Positions 28,543 to 37,858 of a stretch of 64,000 nt of DNA are shown here, piece by piece. The DNA comes from Betaproteobacteria bacterium (GTDB lineage Bacteria; Pseudomonadota; Gammaproteobacteria; Burkholderiales; Rhodocyclaceae): the NCBI GenBank assembly GCA_016703785.1, contig JADJBM010000004.1, positions 186,001-250,000 of the forward strand. Reading direction: 5' to 3'. Each line of letters starts with the position of its first letter. Position 1 is the first letter of the stretch. Below the pieces are notes generated by a model. That model saw only the letters and a list, made by a program, of their open reading frames with translations, was not told the DNA's origin and did no database searches. Made by a program: the position numbers and the translations under genes.

Positions 28543-29271
28543 CTAATCGCTCCGCCCCGCCAGCACTTCGGCGATGTGCAGCACTTTGGTCTTCATGTCG
28601 CCGCGGCGGCGTAGCCGCCCTTCGATGTTGAGCAGACAGCCGAGGTCGCCGCCGACGATGGCGTCCGCGCCGGTGGCGCAGGCATTGCCGCACTTGTTGT
28701 CGGCGAGTTGCGTCGACACTTCGCCGAACTTCAGCGAGAAGGTGCCGCCGAAGCCGCAGCAGGTCTCCGCCTCGTCCATCTCGACCAATTTCACGCCGGG
28801 CAGCTTGGCCAGCAGGGCGCGCGGCTGCGCCTTGACGCCCAGCTCGCGCAGGCCGGAGCAGGAGTCGTGGTAGGTCACCGTGCCGGCGAAATCGCCGGGC
28901 ACGCCGTCGAGCTTCAATATATTGACGAGGAAATCGGTGAGTTCGTAGGTGCGCGCGGCGAGCGCTTCGGCGCGCTTCTGCAAGGCGGGATCGTCGCGGA
29001 ACAGCTCGGGATAGTGGGCGCGGATCATGCCGCCACAGGAGCCGGAGGGGGCGACGACGTAGTCAAAGCCCTCGAACTCCCCGATCACCTTTTTCGCCAA
29101 GGCCATCGCCGTGGCGCGGTCGCCGGAGTTGTACGCCGGCTGGCCGCAGCAGGTCTGCGTGTCGGGCACCTCCACCGTGCAGCCGCCATGCTCGAGCAAG
29201 CGCAGCGCCGCGAAGGCGACGCCGGGACGCATGAGGTCGGCAAGGCAAGTGACGAAGAGGGCGACGCGCAT
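28543..29271 (-). CDS. lutA: Lactate utilization protein LutA (CCG-domain subunit)
   Basis: The start at 29271 (MRVALFVTCL, with an AAAGGA site) gives 242 aa. Two cysteine-rich CCG motifs are present: TCCGQPAYNSGD with SGSCGGMIRAHYP, and SCSGLRELG with TCCGFGGTFSLKF. LutA resembles the heterodisulfide-reductase-type subunits that carry electrons from L-lactate oxidation. With lutB and lutC it forms the operon lutABC. The palindromic repeat separates it from lutB. Confidence 0.94.
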   Translation of the reverse strand: MRVALFVTCLADLMRPGVAFAALRLLEHGGCTVEVPDTQTCCGQPAYNSGDRATAMALAKKVIGEFEGFDYVVAPSGSCGGMIRAHYPELFRDDPALQKRAEALAARTYELTDFLVNILKLDGVPGDFAGTVTYHDSCSGLRELGVKAQPRALLAKLPGVKLVEMDEAETCCGFGGTFSLKFGEVSTQLADNKCGNACATGADAIVGGDLGCLLNIEGRLRRRGDMKTKVLHIAEVLAGRSD

Positions 29272-29337
29272 GGAGATCCTTTGCAATGGAGCGGTACTTT
29301 ACGGTCGAAAGGCGCAAGTCCTAATCGGGGACAACCC

Positions 29338-30285
29338 TCATGATACGAGAAAGCGCTTAACCGCATCCTCGTCCCACTCGATGCCGGTTCCGGGAGAAGA
29401 CGGAATGATCGCATGGCCATTCTCGATTTTCATCGGCTCCTGCAGAACGGTCACCGCAAGGTGGCGGCTCCTCGGTGTGGCTCGATACTGGCGTACCCGC
29501 CGCCTGCGCCAGCGCGGCGGCCTGCAGCCAGCCGGTAACACCGCCGATCTTCATGGCTTCAGGCATGGCGTAATCCGATGCGCCTGCGGCCAGGCTCTTT
29601 GCCATATCGTGCGGCCCCCACCAGTTCTCGCCAACTGCAACGGGTTTTCGCTCCTGCGCTATCCTGGCATGACCGGCGAAATCGTCGGCACGCGTCGGCT
29701 CCTCGATCCAGGCCAACCCCTCTTCATCGAGGAGGCGGATGCGTCGAATCGCCTCCGGCACTGACAGGGACTGGTGTAGCCACATCAGCCGAAACCCGTC
29801 ACCCCAGTCCGGCGTCCGGATCGCTTCCAGATCCTGCTTCGTCGGCAAGCCGATCTTGATCTGGCGGCGGTAAATCCGGTTCAGCGATTCTCGATTTCTC
29901 GCCCCGCGGTTCCGCCCATGCCCAGACTGTTGTAGGCCGGAATGCTCCGCGGCGTTCCGCCGAGCAGGCTAACCAGCCGCCGTGACTTGCCAGAGCACCC
30001 ATGCGCCACCCGGCCATGGCGAGCGGTGAACCCCTGCGGAGCAGCGCGAAAACGCTGCTGAAGCTTTGCGTTCGATATCCATTCCGACATCGCCTTGATC
30101 AGCGATCGGTTCGCCGTCATGACCGCCACCGCAGGCGATCGGCATGTAGCAAAGACAACTCGGCCGACCACACCGGCACGGTGCGGAGCCGTATCGATGG
30201 TCCCGCTGGCAGTCGGATTCGCGCGTTGACGGCGAACCTGCAGCTCGCGCACCCTTGACTCGAAGCCTGTGTTCAAATGTCCCAT
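29338..30285 (-). pseudogene. Decayed mandelate racemase / muconate lactonizing family gene
   Basis: Pieces of one enolase-superfamily enzyme occur in order but in different frames. From ATG 30285 come the N-terminal ASGTIDTAP, then LVSLLGG, PAYNSLGMGG, next GLAWIEEPT, VGENWWGPHDM, GASDYAMPEAMKIGGVTGWLQAA, and last LQEPMKIENGH, IEWDEDAVKRFL. The barrel and capping domains are recognisable. The DYNQ metal ligand is replaced by WLHQ, and several short stretches are missing. The 0.95-kb remnant cannot encode an active enzyme. It is divergent from a likewise decayed LysR gene. Confidence 0.8.
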
Positions 30286-30358
30286 GGGGTGTCTCCTCTG
30301 TTGTGCTTTGGGGGCGATGCCTGGTGAATCTTTTGCGCCATCTTGTCGCAAAGCCCCA

Positions 30359-31168
30359 ATGGACAGTTCAGGTTTGAAGGCACGGCGATTCCGCCACGCA
30401 TGCGCGCTTTAGGCAGCGGCGGCATGGCCTTCACCAAGGCGGGAGGCTGTGCGTGACGCCCCCTACTCGAAGCCCTGCTGCGCTGTTCCAGAGGAAAGGA
30501 CAGGTCCGCGTTGACCGCCGGGGCTCGCCCTGCCTCTCAAGAAGGCCCTGATTCCCTGCAGGGCATCGCGTTGCCGATTACCGCGACTTCGGCGGCGGGG
30601 TCCTGGCCCGTCGTGGTCGCGACACCGCCCACTTTCGCCCGAATGATGCTGGTGCCCCGGCTCGGAGAATTCCTCGCCGCTCATCCGGGCATCGAGATGG
30701 CGATCCATGTCACGGCACCTCTGTTGGACGCGGGTACAGAAGACGCCGACGTGGAGATCCGTTTCGGACTCGGTATCTATCCCGGCCTGGAGAGCCATCC
30801 GCTCCTCGACGAACCCGTCTTTCCCGTATGCAGCCCGGACTACGCAGGACGTGTGCCGCTGCGCAAGCCCGAGGACCTGAAGCAGGCCGTGCTGCTGAGG
30901 AGTTCGCTCGAACCATGGCGGCCCTGGTTCGCCGCGGCCGGACTGCTTGGAAGAACCGCGCGATTCGAGGACGGGTGTTGGCGATCGGCGGCCGAAAGCC
31001 AGGGGATGGTCCTGCGCGGGCTCGCTGGCCTTGCTCGAATCAGGCGCCCTCAGGAAAGCCTTCGACATCAGCGCCCAGTCTCCGCATGCCTACAGGTCTA
31101 CGCCGCATTCGCCGGAACGGCCGGAGGTGGCGCGCTTTATCGATTGGCTGCGGCTGGCCTTTACCTAG
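30359..31168 (+). pseudogene. Decayed LysR-family regulator (GcvA-like)
   Basis: Fragments of one LysR protein run in order: GGMAFTKAGG and LCVTP (helix-turn-helix remnants), ALFQRKG, SLQGIA, VVATPPTFARMMLVPRLGEFLAAHPGIE, EDADVEIRFGLGIYPGLESHPLLDEPVFPVCSPDYA, then ESGALRKAFDI...PHAY and RPEVARFIDWLRLA at the end. At least three frame changes and a deletion in the DNA-binding domain are needed. It presumably once controlled the divergent racemase-like gene 73 nt away. The end overlaps the bdhA stop. Confidence 0.78.
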
Positions 31169-31935
31169 CGCGCCGTCCAGCCCAGATCCATGGTCAGCGC
31201 CGAGCCGGTGATGACGCCGCCGACGGGCGAGCACAGGTAGGCGACGAAATCGGCCACCTCGGCCGGCTCGATGAGGCGCTTGATGGCGGCCGGTTCCAGC
31301 ATGATCTTCTCGATCACCTCCTCCGGCGGGATGCCGCGCGTCTTGGCCTGGTCGGCAATCTGGTTGTCCACCAGCGGGGTGCGCACGTAGGCCGGGCAGA
31401 TGGCGTTGGCGGTGATGCCGAAGGCGCCGCCCTCCAGCGCCGCGGTCTTCGTCAGCCCGACCAGGCCGTGCTTGGCGGCGATGTAGCCGACCTTGTGCGG
31501 CGAGGCGATGAGTCCGTGGATGGAGGAAATGTTCACCACGCGGCCCCAGTTCTGCTGCTTCATGGCCGGCCAGCAGTACTTCGTGAGCAGAAAGGGCGCA
31601 GTGAGCATCACCGCCTGCATCTTCTCCCACATGTCCTCGGGGAAGTCCTCGATGGGCGAGACATGCTGGAAACCGGCGTTGTTCACCAGGATATGCACAG
31701 CGCCGTACTTCGCCAGGGCGGCATCGACCAGCGCCTTGCAATCGGCGCGGCGCGCCGCGTCGCCCTTGACGAAGAGGCCATTGATTGCCGCAGCGACCTC
31801 CGCACCCTTGTCGTTGATGTCCGCCACCACCACCTGTGCGCCGTCGACGGCGAGCCGCTCGGCGATGGCCTTGCCCAGGCCGCTCGCGGCTCCCGTCACG
31901 ATGGCCGTTTTTCCTGCCAGACTGCCTTGCGTCAC
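31165..31935 (-). CDS. bdhA: D-3-hydroxybutyrate dehydrogenase
   Basis: A 256-aa short-chain dehydrogenase that oxidises 3-hydroxybutyrate to acetoacetate with NAD, typically during PHB use. It has TGAASGLGKAIAERL (NAD binding), NNAGFQHV, catalytic Ser in NISSIHGL, YIAAKHGLVGLTK (Tyr, Lys) and the family-specific CPAYVRTPLVDNQI and LCSPVGGVITGSALTMDLGWTAR. It is downstream of the two-component genes on the same strand, 21 nt from the response regulator, so it may be their target or operon member. Confidence 0.93.
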   Translation of the reverse strand: MTQGSLAGKTAIVTGAASGLGKAIAERLAVDGAQVVVADINDKGAEVAAAINGLFVKGDAARRADCKALVDAALAKYGAVHILVNNAGFQHVSPIEDFPEDMWEKMQAVMLTAPFLLTKYCWPAMKQQNWGRVVNISSIHGLIASPHKVGYIAAKHGLVGLTKTAALEGGAFGITANAICPAYVRTPLVDNQIADQAKTRGIPPEEVIEKIMLEPAAIKRLIEPAEVADFVAYLCSPVGGVITGSALTMDLGWTAR

Positions 31936-31956
31936 TTGCCTATCTCCTGTAAAAAA

Positions 31957-32562
31957 TCATTGTCTGCCGCGCATCACCGCCTGCACCAGCTCGGCCACTG
32001 TGCGAGCTGCCATCTTGTCCATGATGCGGCCGCGGTGAACTTCCACCGTCTTGATGCTGATGTTGAGGACGTCGGCGATCTGCTTGTTCAGCTTGCCGGC
32101 GAGGATGAGGTCCATCACCTCGACCTCGCGCTCTGTCAGGTTCGCCAGACGGCGCTTCACCCCCACCGCTTTTTGCTGTTTCTCGCGGTTGTTGCGGTCG
32201 AGTTCCAGGCACTGCTCGATCAGCCGCAGCATGTCCTTGTCGCTGAAGGGCTTCTCGATGAAGTCCACGGCGCCCTTCTTGAGCGCGGAGACCGCCATCG
32301 GCACGTCGCCATGGCCGGTGATGAAGATCACCGGCAGCGTGCATTGCCGCGCGTTCAGCTTTTCGTACAACTCCAGCCCGCTCATGCCGGGCATGCGCAC
32401 ATCGAGCACGATGCAGCCGGCCATGCCGTCGCTGCAAGCGACAAGAAAGTCCTCCGCCGAGGCGAAGGCCGTTACGGCAAACCCCTGCGACTCGAGCAGC
32501 CACTGCAGCGAGTCGCGCATGGGTTCGTCGTCATCGACGATGTAAACACACTGTCCCGTCAT
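31957..32562 (-). CDS. FixJ-type response regulator with LuxR output
   Basis: The 201-aa protein has a receiver domain with phosphoacceptor Asp54 (IVLDVRMPGMSG) and IFITGHGDVPMAVSALKKGAVDFIEKPF, the classical FixJ pattern, and a C-terminal LuxR helix-turn-helix (LTEREVEVMDLILAGKLNKQIADVLNISIKTVEVHR). It overlaps the kinase gene by 4 nt (ATGA), so the two are translationally coupled. Its target genes are unknown; bdhA and the two binding-protein genes are nearby candidates. Confidence 0.93.
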   Translation of the reverse strand: MTGQCVYIVDDDEPMRDSLQWLLESQGFAVTAFASAEDFLVACSDGMAGCIVLDVRMPGMSGLELYEKLNARQCTLPVIFITGHGDVPMAVSALKKGAVDFIEKPFSDKDMLRLIEQCLELDRNNREKQQKAVGVKRRLANLTEREVEVMDLILAGKLNKQIADVLNISIKTVEVHRGRIMDKMAARTVAELVQAVMRGRQ

Positions 32563-34937
32563 GATTCCGCCCCTGCTGCTCCAACCCCAGCCCCATTTCC
32601 CGCAGGGAGGGGGGTATCCTGCGGCGCTTCGCGCTCAGACCGGACAGGGAGTGTAAACCTAAACACGCTGCCGCCCTTGGGATTGGGCCGCACCCACAGG
32701 CGGCCGTCGTGGTATTCGATGATCGAGCGGCAGATGTTCAGGCCCATGCCCATGCCTTCGCTCTTGGTGGTGTAGAAGGGCTCGAAGATGCGTTCCGCCA
32801 GTTCTTCGGTCATGCCGCAACCGCGATCCGCCACCGCCACTTCGACCATGCCCTCGTCGTCTGGGCGGGCTGCCAACTCCAGTTCGCGTGCCCCCGCATG
32901 CGACTGCTGCATCGACTCGATGCCGTTCTTCACCAGGTTCAGCACTACCTGCTCGATCATGATGCGGTCGGCGAACACCGGCGGCAGCTCGGACGGGATG
33001 TCCACGCGGATGGTCACGGCGGCCTTGCGTGCCTCGATGTCGGCAAAGCCGATGGCCTCCTCGACGATGTCGGCCAGCGCTACCGGGGCGCGAACAGGCG
33101 CGCTCTTCTTCACGAACTCGCGCGTGCGGCGGATGATCTTGCCGGCGCGCTCGGCCTGGGCGCTGGCCTTTTCCAGTGCGGCGAGAATGTCCTCGCGCCG
33201 GTAGTCGCCCGATTTGAGGCGATTGACGCTGCCCATGCAGTAATTGGCGATGGCGGATAGCGGCTGGTTCAGCTCATGGGCCAGCGAGGACGCCATCTCG
33301 CCCATGGTGATGAGGCGCGAGGTCTGCTCCAGGTGCTTCTGGTGCCGCAGGGTCTCCGCCTCCATGTGCTTGAGGTCGGTAATGTCGTTCATCGAGGCCA
33401 TCCAGCCGATTTGACGGCCCCCGCTGTCGATGAGCGGCGAGAGGTACATGCGCACATCCAGGCGATGGCCGTCGCGGCGCATGATGCGCATCTCGATTCC
33501 CCCCGATGGCGCCTGGCCGGCCAGCGTCAGCTCGAGGTCGCGCCGCCGTTGTTCAGCCTCTTCCGGCGGCCAGTAGGGAAAAGGCGGGCGCAGGCCGAGC
33601 AACTCCTGCTCGCTCCAGCCGATCATGCGGCAGAAAGCGGGGTTGACGAAAATGATGCGGCCCTCGTTGTCGATGGCGCGAACACCCGTCACCAGCGACT
33701 CGCCCATGGCCTTGCGGAAAGCAAAGGCACTCTTCAGTTTTTCCTCGTCCTCGCGCCGGTCGGTGATGTCGTGGGCGACGGCATAGAGCAGCCTTTCCTC
33801 CGGCACCGGATTGATGGCCCACAGCAGCCAGCGGTAGCGGCCGTCCGCCGCGCGCCAGCGGTTCTCGAAACTGACCGGCTGTCCCGTCGCCAACTGCCGC
33901 AAGGCATCCACCACCGCGGCGAGATCGTCGGGATGGACGTAATCGAGCAGCGGCTTCCCGGTGATCACTTCCGCCGTATAGCCGAGCACCCTGCCGAAAG
34001 CCGGATTCACGCGATGGAAGCTGCCGTCCATGCCGGCGATGCAGAGCATGTCGAGCGAGAGATTGAAGAGCCGGTCGCGTTCCTTCTCCACCTTGACGCG
34101 TCGCTGGAAGTGGCTGCGCAGGGCCCACAGGCTCCACACCACCACCAGCGTCAGACCGACGACGAGGACGAGCGGCACCACCCGCGCCGCGCCGGGATCG
34201 GTGCGGAAGGCTCTCGCGCGCAACACGAGGCCGTTGCCGGGCGGGTCGAAGTCGATCGCATAGCTGAGCGCGTCGTCGGCCGGGGTCACCGTCGAATTGG
34301 AGGCCAGCACCTCGCCGGTGGCGTTCTCGATGCTCAGGCTGTATTTCTCGCCGAACCAGCCCGGCACCAGATGGCGCACCATGCCCTCGATGGTGTACAC
34401 CCCGACCAGCGCACCCAGGTAAGTGCGGCCGTACTGCACGGGTACATAGACTTCCAGCAGGGCGGCGCCACGGTGGTTGACGTAGGTCTCGCCATAGGTT
34501 GGCTGGCCGGACGTCAGGGCGCGGGCGAAGCTCGAAGGTTGCGCACCGGCAAGACGCTCGCCGGCGATCCAGTCAGTGGTTTCAAAAGGCGCCGTCCAGC
34601 GGATGATCTGGCTGGAATCCACCCAGACGATGTTGGCCAGTTCCGGTGTATTGGCCAGGTATTGCGTAGCGCGCACCAGGAAGGCGCCGCGATCAAGCTT
34701 GCCCTCGGCCAGCTCGCGCGCCATCTGGGCGAGGTAGTCCTGCGTGCCCTGCATATGCAATCGCATGGTCTGCTCGGCCCATTGCACGTCACGTCCGAGC
34801 GCATCGTACTGCAGGTCTGTCTCGCGTTTCTGCAGGCCCCACACGAGCGCCAGCATGGCCAGGGCAAAGACGCCGATGGCGACATAGGGAACGCTCCAGA
34901 CCCAGTTGCGCTGGCTCGCGGCGGTATCGGTTTTCAT
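32559..34937 (-). CDS. PAS sensor histidine kinase with periplasmic sensing domain
   Basis: The 792-aa kinase has a membrane helix at about 14-33, a periplasmic domain of about 220 residues, a second helix at about 257-277 and two PAS domains (about 290-405 and 420-535). HisKA follows with His554 (SLAHELNQPLSAIANY), then a HATPase (VLNLVKNGIES, DRGCGM, GMGMGLNICRSIIEYHDG). The HELNQPL box and the partner place it in the FixL/DctB-like group. It is divergent from two LivK-like binding proteins, which could present a ligand to it. No heme-PAS signature was recognised. Confidence 0.92.
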   Translation of the reverse strand: MKTDTAASQRNWVWSVPYVAIGVFALAMLALVWGLQKRETDLQYDALGRDVQWAEQTMRLHMQGTQDYLAQMARELAEGKLDRGAFLVRATQYLANTPELANIVWVDSSQIIRWTAPFETTDWIAGERLAGAQPSSFARALTSGQPTYGETYVNHRGAALLEVYVPVQYGRTYLGALVGVYTIEGMVRHLVPGWFGEKYSLSIENATGEVLASNSTVTPADDALSYAIDFDPPGNGLVLRARAFRTDPGAARVVPLVLVVGLTLVVVWSLWALRSHFQRRVKVEKERDRLFNLSLDMLCIAGMDGSFHRVNPAFGRVLGYTAEVITGKPLLDYVHPDDLAAVVDALRQLATGQPVSFENRWRAADGRYRWLLWAINPVPEERLLYAVAHDITDRREDEEKLKSAFAFRKAMGESLVTGVRAIDNEGRIIFVNPAFCRMIGWSEQELLGLRPPFPYWPPEEAEQRRRDLELTLAGQAPSGGIEMRIMRRDGHRLDVRMYLSPLIDSGGRQIGWMASMNDITDLKHMEAETLRHQKHLEQTSRLITMGEMASSLAHELNQPLSAIANYCMGSVNRLKSGDYRREDILAALEKASAQAERAGKIIRRTREFVKKSAPVRAPVALADIVEEAIGFADIEARKAAVTIRVDIPSELPPVFADRIMIEQVVLNLVKNGIESMQQSHAGARELELAARPDDEGMVEVAVADRGCGMTEELAERIFEPFYTTKSEGMGMGLNICRSIIEYHDGRLWVRPNPKGGSVFRFTLPVRSEREAPQDTPLPAGNGAGVGAAGAES

Positions 34938-35043
34938 TCGTCTTGCAGGATGGCAGCTGGGATTTTCTCATGCTCTTGGGGTTAACCCTGATTTGTCCTA
35001 CATCCCCTGGCGGCTAACCTGAGCCAGCATACCGGGCGAATCC

Positions 35044-36234
35044 ATGAAATTGCATCGTTTGATCCTGATTGCGTGCTGGGCAGCCTGCGCGATGTGCACA
35101 TCCACGCTGGCAGCCGAGCCGATCCGCATCGGCGTCTCCGGCCCGTTCACAGGCGGCTCCAGTCCGATGGGCCTTTCCATGCGCGATGGCATCCGCGTCG
35201 CCGCGGCCGAGATCAATGCCGCCGGCGGCCTGCTGGGCCGGCCGATCCTGCTTGTCGAACGCAACGACGAGGCGCGCAACGAGCGCGGCGCGAAAGTCGC
35301 ACAGGAGCTCATCGGCAAGGAAAAGATCGTCGCCGGCGTCGGCATCGTCAATACCGGCGTGGCGCTGGCCAGCCAGCGGTTCTACCAGGAAGCGCGCATT
35401 CCGATGATCACCGCAGTGGCGACCGGTTCGATCGTCACGCGCCAGTTCCTTCCGCCGCAGCATGCCGACAACTTCATTTTCCGCGTTTCGGCCAACGACA
35501 CCATCCAGGCCGCCATGATCGTCGAGGAAGCGATCGTACGGCGCAAGTTCAGGAAGGTGGCAATCCTCGCGGATTCGACCAACTACGGCCAGCTCGGCCG
35601 CGAGGATCTCGAACGCGCGCTGGACAAGATGGGCATACGCCCCGTCGCGGTGGGCAAGTTCAACATCCGCGACATCGACATGACGCGTCAGCTCCTTGCC
35701 GCGCGCAAGGCCGGCGCCGAGGCGCTGCTCACCTACGGCATCGGGCCTGAACTTGCGCAGATCGCGAACGGCGTCGCCCGCCTCGGCTGGCAGGTGCCGA
35801 TCATCGGTAGCTGGCCGTTGTCCATGTCCAATTTCATCGACAGCGCAGGACCTAACGGCGAAGGCGCACGCATGCCGCAGACCTTCGTCCAGGAAGCGGA
35901 TACGCCGAGGCGGCGCGCGTTCATCGAGGCGTATCAGAAAATCTCGCGCACCCAGCGCATGCCCTCGCCTTCCGCCGCCGCCCAGGGCTACGACGCCATG
36001 ATGCTATTGGCCGCAGCCATCCGCCAAGCCGGCACCACATTCGGCTCACGCGTGCGCGAGGCACTGGAGAACCTCGAGGAGAAAGTCGACGGTGTCGTTA
36101 CAACTTACGACCGCCCCTTCTCCCGTGACGACCACGAAGCCATCGATCATCCCGGCCAGGTGACCATGGGCGAAGTGCGGGGCGGGCGCGTCGTGCGGGC
36201 ACACGAGGACAGCAAGAGAAAGGCGGCGAAGTAA
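35044..36234 (+). CDS. LivK-like ABC-type periplasmic binding protein, copy 1
   Basis: The 396-aa protein has a signal peptide (residues 1-23, ending LAA) and a type I periplasmic-binding fold: IRIGVSGPFTGGSSPMGLSMRDGIRVAAAEINAAGGLLGRPI, ERNDEARNERGAKVAQEL, and a second lobe with LLTYGIGPELAQIANG. These bind amino acids, urea, amides or aromatic acids. No livHMGF permease or ATPase genes adjoin it. It is divergent from the sensor kinase and followed by a paralogue, so a sensory role is possible. Confidence 0.88.
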   Translation: MKLHRLILIACWAACAMCTSTLAAEPIRIGVSGPFTGGSSPMGLSMRDGIRVAAAEINAAGGLLGRPILLVERNDEARNERGAKVAQELIGKEKIVAGVGIVNTGVALASQRFYQEARIPMITAVATGSIVTRQFLPPQHADNFIFRVSANDTIQAAMIVEEAIVRRKFRKVAILADSTNYGQLGREDLERALDKMGIRPVAVGKFNIRDIDMTRQLLAARKAGAEALLTYGIGPELAQIANGVARLGWQVPIIGSWPLSMSNFIDSAGPNGEGARMPQTFVQEADTPRRRAFIEAYQKISRTQRMPSPSAAAQGYDAMMLLAAAIRQAGTTFGSRVREALENLEEKVDGVVTTYDRPFSRDDHEAIDHPGQVTMGEVRGGRVVRAHEDSKRKAAK

Positions 36235-36256
36235 AGCTTCGGCCATTCAACTGGTG

Positions 36257-36279
36257 CCTGTCCCATAAGGACGGGTTTT
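36257..36279 (+). terminator. Probable intrinsic terminator after the first binding-protein gene
   Basis: CCTGTCC pairs with GGACGGG (one T-G wobble) around the loop CATAA and is followed by TTTT, 22 nt after the stop. It may partly separate copy 1 from copy 2. Confidence 0.5.
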
Positions 36280-36300
36280 GACGTTCCTGGAGGAGTACTC

Positions 36301-37548
36301 ATGAGGTTCAAGCACTTATTTTTTCTGGCGCTCACATCGGTCGCCACGGTTTCAGGTTTTTCGGTAGCGCACGCCGACATCGGACCCATTCGCATCGGCC
36401 TTACCTGCCCCTTCACCGGCGGTTCGGCCCCCATGGGCGAATCTCTGCGCAACGCTGTCCGGCTGGCCGTAGAGGAGATCAACTGGAAGGGCGGCCTGCT
36501 CGGCCGCCAAATTGAACTGGTAGAGCGCGACGACGAGGGAAATCCTGATAAGGGCCGCGCCTTGGCTCAGGAGCTGATCGAAAGGGAGAAGGTCATCGCC
36601 ACCATTGGCAGCTGCAATACCGGTGTGGTACTGAAGAACATGGACCTGTACCAAAAGGCCAGGATTCCGCTGCTGGTACCCGTCGCCACCGGCGTGGCCA
36701 TCACAACCACCTTCGCCAATCATCCCGAACACTACATCTTTCGCACGGCAGCCAACGACGAGATCCAGGCGCGCCTCGTGGCGCAGGAAGCGGTGGAGCG
36801 GCGCGGCCTGGGCAAGCTCGCCGTGTTCCACGACACCACGGCGTACGGACTGCAGGGCAGGGATTTCCTGCTAGCAGAACTGTTCAAGGTCGGCGTCAAG
36901 CCGGTGCATGTCGAGGGATTCCCGCTCGGCGTAAAGGACCTGAGCGCGGCGCTGGGCTAGGCCAGGGCCGCCGGCGCGAATGCCATCCTCACCTACAACG
37001 TCGGGCCCGAGCTTGCGATGATCGCCCGGGACCGCGCGAAAATAGCCTGGAGCGCTCCCATGATCGGCAGTTGGCCGCTGTCGTGGACCAACTTCCTGCA
37101 ACCTGCAGGCGCCAACGCCGAGGGCGCACGCATGCCGCAGACCTTCATTGAGGAGCCGGTCAATTCGCGCCGCACCGAATTCATCCTGACCTACCTCGAC
37201 AGGTACAAGGTGGCACGCATGAGTTCGGCAATAGCCGCCGCACAAGGCTACGACACCATGTTGATCCTGGCCGCCGCTCTGCGCCAGGCCGGCTCCACGG
37301 ATGGGTCGAAGCTCCGGGCCGCGCTGGAAAATCTGCAGGCATGCATCCACGGGGTGGTCTCCACGTACCAGCATCCCTTCAGCGCCGGTGACCACGAAGC
37401 CATCACGACGGATATGGTGGTCATGGGCGAAGTGCGGAAGGGTCGTATTCAGTTCGCGCATAAGGATGACGAGAAAGTGGCCATCGTCGGCAAGAAGCGC
37501 AAGGTGGACGACATCCTGCAATCGGCAGGCGGCAGAAGGGAGGAATGA
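36301..37548 (+). pseudogene. LivK-like binding protein, copy 2, interrupted by in-frame TAG
   Basis: A paralogue of copy 1 with signal peptide (to about residue 26), IRIGLTCPFTGGSAPMGESLRNAVRLAVEEIN and ERDDEGNPDKGRALAQELIERE. Codon 220 (36958-36960) is TAG, in the segment LSAALG-stop-ARAAGANAILTYNVGPEL where copy 1 reads LLAARKAGAEALLTYGIGPEL. The same frame continues intact to 37548, including MPQTFIEEPVNSRR and IAAAQGYDTMLILAAALRQAG. The change is explained by one CAG-to-TAG substitution. Without suppression only a 219-aa first lobe is made. A GGAGGAG site precedes the ATG. Confidence 0.85.
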
Positions 37549-37689
37549 CGGGATTCACGAATGGCAGGGGGCGAATCTGTCGGGATTGATTGCCGGAGGA
37601 CGCTACCGGGGTGAAATCAGGGCTGGCCGAAGGCGTCCATACCCGTCCCGGAGACCATTCAGCTTGAAGGATACTGCGGTTTTCCACTA

Positions 37690-37718
37690 TTGCACTATCC
37701 GGTTTATTGTTTTACTAT
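37690..37718 (+). promoter_or_regulatory. Candidate sigma-70 promoter for aceE
   Basis: TTGCAC, 17 nt, TACTAT fits a vegetative promoter within the 310-bp space (37549-37858) before aceE. It would leave a leader of about 135 nt ending in AGGAGATATCACC before the ATG. The rest of the spacer holds no recognisable gene. Confidence 0.5.
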
Positions 37719-37858
37719 GCGGAATGCTTCCCCGGCACACCCTGCCGTACTGGTGCCAGCCCTTGTTTCTATGGTGCTAGAGTGGAAGCAAAGGCCCGCC
37801 TCGTGCGGGGAAGGGGCGCGTACAACGTGCCCGGTGCGGCTCATCAGGAGATATCACC

